A DNA stretch of 64,000 bases. It comes from an uncultured Cytophagaceae bacterium (GTDB lineage Bacteria; Bacteroidota; Bacteroidia; Cytophagales; Spirosomataceae). Below, in pieces: positions 39,564 through 49,058 of the stretch. Each line of letters begins with the position of its first letter. Position 1 is the first letter of the stretch. Both the position numbers and the translations under genes were made by a program. The stretch covers positions 16,744 through 80,743 of the forward strand of contig CAIVPF010000073.1 of assembly GCA_903907745.1 (NCBI GenBank), given 5' to 3'. The notes under the pieces were generated by a model. That model was not told the origin of the DNA, did not search any database, and saw nothing but the letters and a program-made list of their open reading frames with translations.

Positions 39564-40082
39564 ATGGCAGAAATAGATAGCTCCGGTGGGGGTAAGAAAG
39601 GCGGAGGGAAGAAGCGAAGTAAAAAAATGTCAACCAAAATTGACATGACACCGATGGTGGACTTAGGCTTCTTGCTAATCACTTTCTTTATGTTAACGAC
39701 TACGTTAGCAAAGCCCGTGACCATGCAATTAAACATGCCTGATAAGACGGATACGAAGGAAACATCGCCTGTAAAATTATCGGAAACCCTTACGGTGATT
39801 CCAGATGAATTTAAGGTGTATTATTACCAAGGTATCCCGACAGAAGCAGGTACAAAATTAGAGGTTACTGATTATTCAGATACAGGCATTCGTAAGGTAA
39901 TTGCGGATTTGAAGAAGAAAATCGGGAACAATTTTACGCTCGTTATTAAGCCAACAAAAAAAGCAAAATACCGTAATATGGTGGATATGCTTGATGAATG
40001 TGCGATCACCAACAATAAGCGTTATGCTTTGTTAGCGATCGATCCAGCATCTGAGGATTTAATTAAACGCTCGGGTAAATAA
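39564..40082 (+). CDS. exbD: ExbD/TolR family biopolymer transport protein (second copy)
   Basis: KIDMTPMVDLGFLLITFFMLTTTLAKPVTMQLNMP. Confidence 0.94.
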   Translation: MAEIDSSGGGKKGGGKKRSKKMSTKIDMTPMVDLGFLLITFFMLTTTLAKPVTMQLNMPDKTDTKETSPVKLSETLTVIPDEFKVYYYQGIPTEAGTKLEVTDYSDTGIRKVIADLKKKIGNNFTLVIKPTKKAKYRNMVDMLDECAITNNKRYALLAIDPASEDLIKRSGK

Positions 40083-40126
40083 AAAGGCATAAGCCTATTT
40101 AATAAAATTTTAAATTAAGAAATACT

Positions 40127-40945
40127 ATGTCACAAGTAATAAGCCAAGATGCTACATTGGATGACATTATCTTTAGAGAAAAGAACCGTGAGTTTGGTGC
40201 TTTTGTTTTAAGGACAACGTATCCAAAGGTTATCAAACGGTCGGTATTACTAGGCTCTGCTCTTTTCGTAGGTGCATTGTTGATTGCAGCATTCTGGAAA
40301 CAGTTGACAGCAAACCTCACTACCAAGGAAGAAATCACGGCTGAAGTAATGAAATTAGACGCGCCACCTCCTTCCAAAAAGGTTGAGTTGCCGCCACCGC
40401 CACCACCCCCACCACCCAAGGAAATCCCTAAGGTAACGACTACGAAGTTCTTACCTCCGGAGATTAAGCATGATGAAGAGGTGACCAAACCAGAACCTCC
40501 ACCAGAAGAGGTAAAAGGAAATACAGCTTCGGAAACAGTGAAAGGGGAATCAGAGACTTACGAGCCTCCTGTGGATCCGGATGCGAAAGGACCTGAGCCG
40601 GTTGAACCTCCTAAACCTGCTGAAGATGAAATCTTTACAGCGGTGGAGCAACAAGCAGAATTCCCTGGTGGACCACGTGCCTTTGGTGCGTTCCTTCAGC
40701 GTAACTTGAAATACCCTTCTGCAGCACAGCGTGCTAACGTAGGTGGTAAGGTATATGTTCAATTCGTTGTTAATACGGATGGAACAATCCAAGACGTTCA
40801 AGTTTTGAAATCTGTAGGTTTTGGTTGCGACGAAGAAGCGATTCGTGTAATTAAATCGGTACCAAAATGGAATCCAGGCAAGCAGTCTGGCCGTGCGGTT
40901 CGTTCACGATTTACACAACCGATTACATTCGTACTTTCAGAATAA
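40127..40945 (+). CDS. tonB: TonB family energy transducer
   Basis: Single N-terminal TM, proline-rich spacer (nine consecutive prolines), TonB C-terminal domain EFPGGPRAFGAFLQRNLKYPSAAQRANVGGKVYVQFVVNTDGTIQDVQVLKSVGFGCDEEAIRVIKSVPKWNPGKQSGRAV. Confidence 0.95.
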   Translation: MSQVISQDATLDDIIFREKNREFGAFVLRTTYPKVIKRSVLLGSALFVGALLIAAFWKQLTANLTTKEEITAEVMKLDAPPPSKKVELPPPPPPPPPKEIPKVTTTKFLPPEIKHDEEVTKPEPPPEEVKGNTASETVKGESETYEPPVDPDAKGPEPVEPPKPAEDEIFTAVEQQAEFPGGPRAFGAFLQRNLKYPSAAQRANVGGKVYVQFVVNTDGTIQDVQVLKSVGFGCDEEAIRVIKSVPKWNPGKQSGRAVRSRFTQPITFVLSE

Positions 40946-40963
40946 GCTCGAATTCAATAAATT

Positions 40964-40997
40964 TCAGACCTGCTAAATGTATTTTTGGCAGGTCTGA
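40964..40997 (+). terminator. Hairpin (terminator or attenuator-like) after tonB
   Basis: TCAGACCTGC ... GCAGGTCTGA, 10-bp perfect stem followed by TTGTTTT. Confidence 0.6.
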
Positions 40998-41017
40998 TTG
41001 TTTTAAACCCTGCTCAT

Positions 41018-41260
41018 ATGAAATTACCACTGGCAATGATTATTAATTTGGCTTTTCGAATCATCGCTGCTTTCGCCTATATTACCCTTGGGGTTTATGT
41101 AGGTTTTATGGCTGATTATTCCTTAGGCTCGTGGTTCGGTGTTCCGATCACCCTATTTCTAGGAATTTTATTTATCTTGTATGGGCTTTTTAGATGCTGG
41201 CGAGCCAATGCCTATTATCAAGAATTAAGAGAGGATGAATATGGAAAATACGATGCGTAA
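41018..41260 (+). CDS. Small two-TM membrane protein of unknown function
   Basis: MKLPLAMIINLAFRIIAAFAYITLGVYVGFMADYSLGSWFGVPITLFLGILFILYGLFRCWRANAYYQELREDEYGKYDA. The ORF-track start (40985) lies in the post-tonB hairpin, so ATG 41018 is preferred. Confidence 0.65.
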   Translation: MKLPLAMIINLAFRIIAAFAYITLGVYVGFMADYSLGSWFGVPITLFLGILFILYGLFRCWRANAYYQELREDEYGKYDA

Positions 41261-42194
41261 TTATTTTGTTTTGGCTATGCTAGCTTGCGGCCTATCTTCT
41301 TGCTTTTTATTTAGCTCTAAGGAAGCGCCCAAGGATGGGCCTGCGCAAGGGGAAATTGTCATCGCGGCGGATGAATCATTTCAGCCCTTGGTCCAAGCCG
41401 AAGAAACCGCATTTGAAAATAATTATCATTTTGCCAAATTAACCATTCGCTATACGCCTGAAAATGAGGCAGTAGCGGATTTATTGAACGAAAAAGTGCG
41501 CTCGATCGTCGTATCCCGTGAATTAACCACTAAAGAAAAAGAGATTTTCACGCGGGAAAAAGTTAGTTATCGCAGTTTTCGATTTGCGGCTGATGGAGTG
41601 GCCTTATTAACGAACATCGCGAATCAAGATACACTGATTACATTGCCGGTATTGAAAGGCTTGTTGGACGGCAGCTTGACAAATTGGTCTTCCTTAGGTG
41701 CTAAAAATAAAAAAGGGGAGGTGGTTCTTGTGGTGGATAAGGCGAATTCGAGTAATATTAAATTTTTAATTGACCGTTTAGGAATTCCGTCTACTCAGTC
41801 TTTACGTGTTTTTGCTGCGGGCTCCAATCCCAAGGTGATTGCTTATGTCAAGGAGCATCCCAATGCGATTGGGATCATTGGGTCTAATTGGATTAGTGAT
41901 GGGGACAATCCGACCTCGCTTGGATTTATTCGTTCCGTGCATGTGATGTCTGTGGCTGAAAAGGAGGGATTAGATAAAACTAAATATACCCAACCATTTG
42001 GCTATAATTTGGCTTTAAAAACCTATCCTTTACGCCGTGAAATTAAAATGATTTTAAAAGAATCACATTTGGGATTAGGAACGGGATTTGTGAATTATGT
42101 GTGTGGAGAAATGGGTCAATTGATCGTTTTGAAGGCGGGCTTAATTCCGCTGACCCGACCTATCACGATTCGAACCTATCAAATTAACCAATAA
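41235..42194 (+). CDS. PstS-like substrate-binding lipoprotein
   Basis: Lipobox-like LACGLSSC; GEIVIAADESFQPLVQAEETAFENNYHFAKLTIRY, LLDGSLTNWSSLG, VLVVDKANSSNIKFLIDRLG; PBP-like fold typical of the gene following exb/tonB in Bacteroidota. Confidence 0.78.
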   Translation: MNMENTMRNYFVLAMLACGLSSCFLFSSKEAPKDGPAQGEIVIAADESFQPLVQAEETAFENNYHFAKLTIRYTPENEAVADLLNEKVRSIVVSRELTTKEKEIFTREKVSYRSFRFAADGVALLTNIANQDTLITLPVLKGLLDGSLTNWSSLGAKNKKGEVVLVVDKANSSNIKFLIDRLGIPSTQSLRVFAAGSNPKVIAYVKEHPNAIGIIGSNWISDGDNPTSLGFIRSVHVMSVAEKEGLDKTKYTQPFGYNLALKTYPLRREIKMILKESHLGLGTGFVNYVCGEMGQLIVLKAGLIPLTRPITIRTYQINQ

Positions 42195-42240
42195 AGAAGA
42201 ATTTGTTCGTTTATTAATTCAAATTCTAAAGATTTATAAT

Positions 42241-42248
42241 TAAATTTG
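42241..42248 (+). promoter_or_regulatory. Bacteroidota-type -7 element TAAATTTG upstream of TPR gene
   Basis: Exact TAnnTTTG match about 95 nt before the ATG at 42344; no well spaced TTG seen. Confidence 0.35.
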
Positions 42249-42343
42249 TGATTCTGAATTAATTACACTTTTTAATTAAAATATTGAACATTTCGGTGTT
42301 CAAGGCCTGAGAAAATAAAAATTTAAAACATTTAATAATTACA

Positions 42344-44050
42344 ATGATGAAATTGAAATCGTGGATATTAGGAGTGGGATTATTGGTATCTAATATGATA
42401 TTTGCCCAAACGGCACAAGAAGGTATTCATTTATTAGACCGTCACCAGCCATCAAGGGCTAAGCAGGTATTTGAGGCCCTAGTTTCGGCTTCTCCCACCG
42501 GTGAAAATTATTTTTATTTGGGCTACTATTATTTGAACCAAAGGGATTGGGTAAACGCAAAAGCTACCTTCGAAAAAGGTAAAGTGGCGGATCCGAAAAA
42601 TTATTTGAATCAAGTTGGCTTGGCTTCTATTTTGGTAGGACAAAATAATGTTTCTGCGGCAAAGGTTGAATTCGATCGTATTTTGGCAGAAACGAAATTA
42701 AAGAACATTGATGTGATGTATCGTATTGCGGAAGCCTATGCGATGTACTACATTTTAGGGAAAGAGGATAGTTTTAATGCGAATAACAATGATCCAGGTG
42801 AGGCGATTCGCTTGATCGATGTCATTCAAGATCGTTTATTAAAGGATAAAAAAATGCCTTCAGCTGAACATTACCTTGTTAAAGGAGATGCTTATTTAAT
42901 TAAAAATGACGGAGGAAATGCGGTGACGGCCTATGAAGCTGCGGTTTCTCAGGATCCAAGAAATGTAAAAGCGAAAGTGCGTATCGGTACGGTTTATTTA
43001 CGTGGGAAGAACTACAAGGAGACACAAGCACGTTACAAAGAGGCTTTGGATTTAGATTCCAACTATGCACCAGGCCACCGTCGTTATGGTGAGTATTTGA
43101 TCGTAGGAGGTCAATACAAAAATGCATCTCGGTATTTCAGAAAGTATTTAGAGAAAGCGGAGGCTACGCCTGAGGTGACGTTGGAAACTGCGAAGCTTTT
43201 GTTCTTATCGAAAGATTACGAGGGAGCGATGAAATTTACTGATGAAGCGGATAAGAAGGGTGTTCGCGATAATGATATTTTCCGTATGCGTGGATATTCG
43301 CATGTGGAGATGGGGAATTTCCAACAAGGAATTGATAATTTGGACGGCATGGTGAAACGTGGCGTAAAACCATATTTCATGGATGATTTGTATTTCGGTA
43401 AGGGATACCAAGGATTAGGAAAGGATTCTATGGCTATCGCTTACATGGAAAAAGCGGCACCTTTGGATACGAATAATAACGTGTATTCTTTGATTCACGA
43501 TATTCGCTATAAACAAAAGCGTTATTTAGATGCATCAGAGGCGGGGAAAAAAGCGATTCAATGGAAAGAGAAAAAAGCGCTAGCCGTGGGTTCTGGAGAT
43601 TACTTTAAAGTAGCGATGGACTTATATTTAACAGCTGCTTTTATTAACAAAGTAGATACGATCGGTCGTCCGGCGATGGCGATGCGTGCGGATACCATGT
43701 TTGCAAAGGCGATCGCTGTGAATGAAAAATGGCCTCCGTTCTATATCAATCGTGCTCGTGCGAATAACTTGATCGATTACAATGGAACTAAATGGTTAGG
43801 AGCTCCGTACTATGATAAGTTTGTTGCCACGGTCGAGCAATTGCGCGCCGAAAAAAGTACGCAATACAAGGAAGATAAAAATCAATTGTTTGAAGCCTAT
43901 AAGTTTTTAGGTGGATATAATTTGTCGGTGACGAAGGACGATGCGAAGGTGAAGGATTTGTTTACGAAAGCTCAAGCTATTAAAGCAGATGATCCTGACA
44001 TTAATGCTTATTTTAATCCGGCCCCTGCCACAGCGGCACCGAAAAAGTAA
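42344..44050 (+). CDS. Tetratricopeptide-repeat protein, exported
   Basis: Signal peptide MMKLKSWILGVGLLVSNMIFA; multiple TPR-like repeats (GENYFYLGYYYLNQRDWVNAKATFEKGKVADPKN etc.). Confidence 0.85.
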   Translation: MMKLKSWILGVGLLVSNMIFAQTAQEGIHLLDRHQPSRAKQVFEALVSASPTGENYFYLGYYYLNQRDWVNAKATFEKGKVADPKNYLNQVGLASILVGQNNVSAAKVEFDRILAETKLKNIDVMYRIAEAYAMYYILGKEDSFNANNNDPGEAIRLIDVIQDRLLKDKKMPSAEHYLVKGDAYLIKNDGGNAVTAYEAAVSQDPRNVKAKVRIGTVYLRGKNYKETQARYKEALDLDSNYAPGHRRYGEYLIVGGQYKNASRYFRKYLEKAEATPEVTLETAKLLFLSKDYEGAMKFTDEADKKGVRDNDIFRMRGYSHVEMGNFQQGIDNLDGMVKRGVKPYFMDDLYFGKGYQGLGKDSMAIAYMEKAAPLDTNNNVYSLIHDIRYKQKRYLDASEAGKKAIQWKEKKALAVGSGDYFKVAMDLYLTAAFINKVDTIGRPAMAMRADTMFAKAIAVNEKWPPFYINRARANNLIDYNGTKWLGAPYYDKFVATVEQLRAEKSTQYKEDKNQLFEAYKFLGGYNLSVTKDDAKVKDLFTKAQAIKADDPDINAYFNPAPATAAPKK

Positions 44051-44052
44051 TC

Positions 44053-44082
44053 AAAAAAGCTGCTCTCGGGCAGCTTTTTTTT
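44053..44082 (+). terminator. Intrinsic terminator
   Basis: AAAAAAGCTGC-TCTCGG-GCAGCTTTTTTTT directly after the TPR gene stop. Confidence 0.9.
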
Positions 44083-44108
44083 CGTTTTTAAAATAATTTA
44101 TATACACT

Positions 44109-44885
44109 ATGTCGTACGCATTAGTTACAGGAGCGAGTAAAGGAATTGGCAAGGAAATCGCGATGGAATTAGCTGATCGCGGATATGAGCTTTTGCTCGT
44201 GGCACGGAATTCGTATGAACTCCAACAAGTTAAGGAGGAAATTCAAAAAAAATACGCCGTTTCGGTTGATTATTTAGTTGTGGATTTAAGCGAGCCAACG
44301 TCCGTGGAGCGGCTTTTCAACTGGGTCCTGGAAAAGCAAATAGATCTTCGAATTTTAGTAAATAATGCAGGATATGGATTAGTCGGGGAATTTGAATCCT
44401 ATGCGTATGATGAGCATCAAAAAATGATGCAAGTAAACATGAATGCCTTGGTGGAAGCATGTTATCGTTTTTTTCCGATGCTATCTGGCAAAGGGCAGGC
44501 CTATGTATTAAATATCGCAAGTTCCTCAGCCTATCAAGCGATCCCATTGATGAGTTTATATGCTGCATCTAAAGTATTTGTTCTGAATTTCTCCCGTGGA
44601 TTATTTCATGAGTGGAAGGGGAAAGGTATTTCGGTAACGGCTGTCAGCCCAGGGGCAACGACCAGTTCATTTAATGACCGAGCTAATTTACCAGACAAGG
44701 CTAGAAGTGCAGCAAAAAAAATAACCATGACGGCTGGGTCTGTGGCTAAGATGGCGGTGAATGGTATGTTTGCCAAAAAGCCTGAGGTAATCACGGGATT
44801 AATTAATCAGTTAGGTGCATTTTTGGCGTGGATTGCGCCCAAATCCATCAGCGAAAAGGTGGCCAAGGGCATTTACGAAAAATAG
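44109..44885 (+). CDS. Short-chain dehydrogenase/reductase (classical SDR)
   Basis: ALVTGASKGIGKEIAMELADRGYELLLVAR, LVNNAGYG, YAASKVFVLNFSRGL. Confidence 0.94.
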   Translation: MSYALVTGASKGIGKEIAMELADRGYELLLVARNSYELQQVKEEIQKKYAVSVDYLVVDLSEPTSVERLFNWVLEKQIDLRILVNNAGYGLVGEFESYAYDEHQKMMQVNMNALVEACYRFFPMLSGKGQAYVLNIASSSAYQAIPLMSLYAASKVFVLNFSRGLFHEWKGKGISVTAVSPGATTSSFNDRANLPDKARSAAKKITMTAGSVAKMAVNGMFAKKPEVITGLINQLGAFLAWIAPKSISEKVAKGIYEK

Positions 44886-44891
44886 GGCATC

Positions 44892-45893
44892 ATGGAAAGG
44901 CTGGGCCATTTACATCCGTTGATGATTCATTTCCCCATAGGATTGCTTTTGGTGGCAAGCTTTTTAAATATCTATGCGCATTTTGCCAACAAGGATTTTG
45001 ATCAGGTAATTCACATTAGTTTATGGCTTGGTTTTCTATTTTCATTATTGGCCTGTGTGTCGGGTTGGTTTTTATCGAATTACACGGAACAAGCTAGTAA
45101 TCCTCTTTTCTGGCATCAATGGTCAGGCATTATGACTTGCTTGCTCAGTGGGATTGCGCTGCGCTTCCAAAAATGGAGGTTATATTTCAGTTTTATTTTG
45201 ATTGGGTCAGTTTGTTTGACGGGCCATCTAGGTTCGGTGTTGACCTATGGAGATAATTATTTTTCCTTGGCACAAAAAAAAGTAGTAGCATTATTGGCCC
45301 CGATTCAAGCCAAATCCTTGGTTTTACCCAGGGAACCTCAACCTGTTTCTAGCAGGTCGCTTGCTCCGCCTATCGTCGTGCCACCTCGAATCGATGCACC
45401 TAATCCTAGCTTACTACAAGAATTTCAGGCGAGGCAAATTAGTCTTGTCGCCCATGGTGACCATGGGCTTTCGGCCAATTTCGTCATGGTTAAAAATGAT
45501 TTTTCAGTTGTTTTTCGTGATTTTCAAAAATTAGCGCCTTGGGTGACCCAATTGAAACTAGCGAATCAAAAAAATATTGATTTTTCATTAATGAGCCAAT
45601 TTACTCATGTAGAGGATTTGGATCTTTCAAAAACAAACCTGGCAAATGCGGATTTGATATATATACGTACGTTGAATAATCTACAGCGATTAAATCTACA
45701 TGGGACTAAGGTGTCGGATGAAGGATTAGCGTCCTTAATGGCATTGAAACACCTAAAAAAAGTGTATGTTTGGCAAAGTTCCTTAAGCCCACAGGCTTTG
45801 GAAAAGTGGAAACAAGCAAATCCCGGTCTTGTGATTGAAAATGGTAATTTTTCATTTGCTAAACCTGATACGAGTAAACCGTTGACCCGATGA
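44892..45893 (+). CDS. DUF2231-like membrane domain plus C-terminal leucine-rich repeats
   Basis: LHPLMIHFPIGLLLVASFLNIY (DUF2231-like) with four TMs; LEDLDLSKTNLANADLIYIRTLNNLQRLNLHGTKVSDEGLASLMALKHLKKVYVWQS (LRR). No CxxCH motif in the protein. Confidence 0.78.
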   Translation: MERLGHLHPLMIHFPIGLLLVASFLNIYAHFANKDFDQVIHISLWLGFLFSLLACVSGWFLSNYTEQASNPLFWHQWSGIMTCLLSGIALRFQKWRLYFSFILIGSVCLTGHLGSVLTYGDNYFSLAQKKVVALLAPIQAKSLVLPREPQPVSSRSLAPPIVVPPRIDAPNPSLLQEFQARQISLVAHGDHGLSANFVMVKNDFSVVFRDFQKLAPWVTQLKLANQKNIDFSLMSQFTHVEDLDLSKTNLANADLIYIRTLNNLQRLNLHGTKVSDEGLASLMALKHLKKVYVWQSSLSPQALEKWKQANPGLVIENGNFSFAKPDTSKPLTR

Positions 45894-48800
45894 AGTTTTT
45901 TGTTCTTTTGTTTTTCATGGGCTTTTTTACCCTACCGCTGTTGGCAGGGCCTAAGGAAAAATTGGCCTTGCCCTCGGATGTGGTGCAGGCGATGCGGGAA
46001 TTACCGAGTGCTTTGGATTTTAATATCGATGTAAAACCGATTTTGTCGGACAAATGCTTTTCGTGTCATGGACCGGATAAGGCTAAACAAAAGGCCGGTT
46101 TGCGTTTGGATATGTCAGACCATGCGTATGGGGAATTGCCTGAAAGTCCTGGAAAGTTCGCCATCGTGCGGGGTAATATAGGGAATAGTGAAATGGTGCA
46201 CCGTATATTGTCGAAGGACCCCAAATATGTCATGCCATCACCCAAATCCCATTTAGAATTATCGCCAAAGGAAAAGGCTGTTTTGGTCAAATGGATTCAA
46301 AACGGTGCGGAATATAAGCCCCATTGGGCATTTGTAAAGCCGATCAAAAAAGAAGTTCCTGAAGGCAAAAATCCAGTGGATTATTTTGTGCAGTCCAAAT
46401 TAAAAGCGCTCAATTTAGGTAGCTCACCCAAGGCGAATCGTCATTTTTTATTGCGTCGCTTATCTTTTGATTTAACGGGTTTACCGCCTACGTCTCAGGA
46501 AATTCGGGAATTTGTGGAAGATTCAAGTCCGAATGCCTACGAAAAACAAGTAGATCGTTTATTAAATTCTGCGCATTTTGGGGAGCGGATGGCGGCTGAC
46601 TGGTTGGACATCGCCCGATTCGCCGATTCGCATGGCTATACGATTGATCGGATTCGGGACATGTCGCCCTATCGCGATTGGGTGATTCAGGCATTTAATC
46701 GGAATATGCCTTATGATCGTTTTATTCATTACCAATTAGCTGGAGATTTAATGCCGAATCCAAGCAAGGATATGTTGATCGCTACGGCCTTTAATCGCAA
46801 TCATCCCCAAAATACGGAGGGAGGAATCGTGGAGGAAGAATTCCAAATGGAATATGTATTGGATCGCGTGAATACCTTTGGTGATGCGTTTTTAGGCTTA
46901 TCGACGGGATGTGCGCGCTGCCATGACCATAAATTCGACCCGATTTCGCAAAAAAATTATTATCAATTAAGTAGTTTTTTTAATACCGTTCGCGAAGCTG
47001 GACAGATTTCCTATAATGACGATATGCCGAGTCCGACGATGTTGTTGCCAACGGCCAAGCAAGAAGAGGTGTTGACTTTCATTAAAACCAAGATTCAACG
47101 TGCGGAGGAAAAGCTAAAGGCACATCAGGTGGTGAATGAGGCGCGTAAAGGATGGTTGGCCTCTGAGGAAGCCAAAGGATTAGCCGCTGCCGCCCAACCT
47201 AGCACGCGCGGGCTTCAAGCGCATTTTTCATTCGAGGGTAATTTGACCTCAAAGCTTCTACCAAAAGATGTAGGAATCATGAAAAGGGAATCTGGTAAAA
47301 CGGGGGATGTTTCCGTTTTTGTTTCGGGTAAACAAGGTTCAGGCTTGGAATTTGATGGCGATGTATATGCAGATTTTCAGGGGGTAGGTGTGTTCCGGAA
47401 GTCGGATCCTTTTACGATCGGCATGTGGGTGTATATCCCCAAAGATTTAAAGGAAGGCGTTATTTTTCATAAAAGTAATGCGGAACGTTTATATAATTTC
47501 AAGGGTTTTCATGTGTATTTGAAAAATAATCGATTGGAAATTTTGATGGCGCATACGGCCCCATCGAATGCGATTATGAAAATGACTCAGGCGGATGTGC
47601 CGCGGGAAACCTGGATTCATTTGGCCCTAACCTATGACGGATCTTCTCGGGCGGATGGATTTCATTTATACATGAATGGACAAAAGGCAGCGATGGAAAC
47701 ATTGGTAGATGCGTTGGACAAGGACATTATCTTTTATTCGAAACAGGAGCCGGGTTTGCAGATTGGTGGATGGTGGCGTGGTTTGGGATTTAAGGGAGGA
47801 AAGGCGGATGAGGTGTATGTTTATAATCGGGCATTAAGGCCATATGAAATGGCTTTGTTGGCTGCAAAACCCCAAGCTTTTGATTTAGAAGATTATTATG
47901 CCTTTGCTGTAGATAGTTCTCGGATTTTACTGGCGGAGGATTTAAGGCATTGGCGAAAGGCTTTATCGGATTCAAGCGAAAAAATTCAGGAATTAATGGT
48001 CATGCGGGAAATGAATTTCCCAAAGAAAAGCTTTATCCTAAAACGGGGAGTTTATGATGCGCCGGGCGAAGAAGTTTTTCCCAATACGCCGGAAAAAATA
48101 TTGCCTTTCTCGGCCAGTTTACCTAAAAATAGATATGGCTTAGCGCGATGGTTGACCGACCGAAATAATCCTTTGACCGCGCGTGTGGCGGTGAATCGTT
48201 TATGGCAACAGGTATTTGGTCAGGGTATCGTCAAAACTTCCGAAGACTTTGGAAATCAGGGAGAAATGCCTACTAATCTGGAATTATTGGATTATTTAGC
48301 GCTGGATTTTCAAGAAAAGGGATGGGATATAAAAGGAATTTTGAAGCAAATGGTGATGTCGGAGACGTACCAACAAGATTCCAAAGCCTCCCCCGAATTA
48401 AGGGAAAAAGATCCGGAAAATCGTTTTTTAGCTCGGGGACCTTCTGCCCGTTTGTCGGCTGAGATGATGCGCGATAATGCCTTAGTAGCGAGTGGTCTTT
48501 TAAACCCGAATATTGGCGGGAAAAGTATATATCCTTACCAGCCGGAAGGTTTGTGGGAGATTAATAGTCATAGTTATAAGCAAGACACGACCCAAGCGAT
48601 TTATCGCCGCAGTTTATATGTCGTGGTGAAAAGATCTGTTCCAAATCCCATGATGGCCACGTTTGATGCGTCGGCTCGGAGTTCTTGTTTGCCTCGTCGT
48701 CAAAAAACGACTACACCTTTACAGGCTTTGGTTCTTATGAATGACCCTACCTTTCTGGAAGCCAGTAAGGTGTTGGGTTTGCAGATGGCTCAAGCTAAAA

Positions 48801-49054
48801 ATAATAAAGAAGCTATTCAAGAGGCCTATTTGCGTTTAACGGGTCGGGAAATTAAAGCGGAGGAATTAACGATTTTACAGGCCTTACAGGAAAAAGAATT
48901 TGGTATTTTTTCAAAGCAAGAACAAAAAGCAAAGGGTCTGTTGGCTGCAGGTATGTTCAAAATTCCCGCCGGAGTGGATCGCAATAAGGTCGCTTCGTTT
49001 ACGGTGGTGGCTAGTGTCATGATGAATTCAGATGCGAGTATAACAAAACGATAA
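45890..49054 (+). CDS. Planctomycete-type cytochrome C (PSCyt1) / DUF1549 (PSCyt2) / LamG-like / DUF1553 (PSD1) multidomain protein
   Basis: KPILSDKCFSCHGPDKAKQKAGLRLD (CxxCH), RLSFDLTGLPPTSQEI, GCARCHDHKFDPISQKNYYQL, LamG-like region ~residues 435-660, RYGLARWLTDRNNPLTARVAVNRLWQQVFGQGIVKTSEDFGNQG. Confidence 0.92.
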   Translation: MKFFVLLFFMGFFTLPLLAGPKEKLALPSDVVQAMRELPSALDFNIDVKPILSDKCFSCHGPDKAKQKAGLRLDMSDHAYGELPESPGKFAIVRGNIGNSEMVHRILSKDPKYVMPSPKSHLELSPKEKAVLVKWIQNGAEYKPHWAFVKPIKKEVPEGKNPVDYFVQSKLKALNLGSSPKANRHFLLRRLSFDLTGLPPTSQEIREFVEDSSPNAYEKQVDRLLNSAHFGERMAADWLDIARFADSHGYTIDRIRDMSPYRDWVIQAFNRNMPYDRFIHYQLAGDLMPNPSKDMLIATAFNRNHPQNTEGGIVEEEFQMEYVLDRVNTFGDAFLGLSTGCARCHDHKFDPISQKNYYQLSSFFNTVREAGQISYNDDMPSPTMLLPTAKQEEVLTFIKTKIQRAEEKLKAHQVVNEARKGWLASEEAKGLAAAAQPSTRGLQAHFSFEGNLTSKLLPKDVGIMKRESGKTGDVSVFVSGKQGSGLEFDGDVYADFQGVGVFRKSDPFTIGMWVYIPKDLKEGVIFHKSNAERLYNFKGFHVYLKNNRLEILMAHTAPSNAIMKMTQADVPRETWIHLALTYDGSSRADGFHLYMNGQKAAMETLVDALDKDIIFYSKQEPGLQIGGWWRGLGFKGGKADEVYVYNRALRPYEMALLAAKPQAFDLEDYYAFAVDSSRILLAEDLRHWRKALSDSSEKIQELMVMREMNFPKKSFILKRGVYDAPGEEVFPNTPEKILPFSASLPKNRYGLARWLTDRNNPLTARVAVNRLWQQVFGQGIVKTSEDFGNQGEMPTNLELLDYLALDFQEKGWDIKGILKQMVMSETYQQDSKASPELREKDPENRFLARGPSARLSAEMMRDNALVASGLLNPNIGGKSIYPYQPEGLWEINSHSYKQDTTQAIYRRSLYVVVKRSVPNPMMATFDASARSSCLPRRQKTTTPLQALVLMNDPTFLEASKVLGLQMAQAKNNKEAIQEAYLRLTGREIKAEELTILQALQEKEFGIFSKQEQKAKGLLAAGMFKIPAGVDRNKVASFTVVASVMMNSDASITKR

Positions 49055-49058
49055 AGTC

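Noticed and set aside
40099-40488. 129-aa minus-strand ORF with a poly-Gly run opposite tonB
   Set aside because: The poly-Gly is simply the reverse complement of the TonB polyproline codons; no other support.
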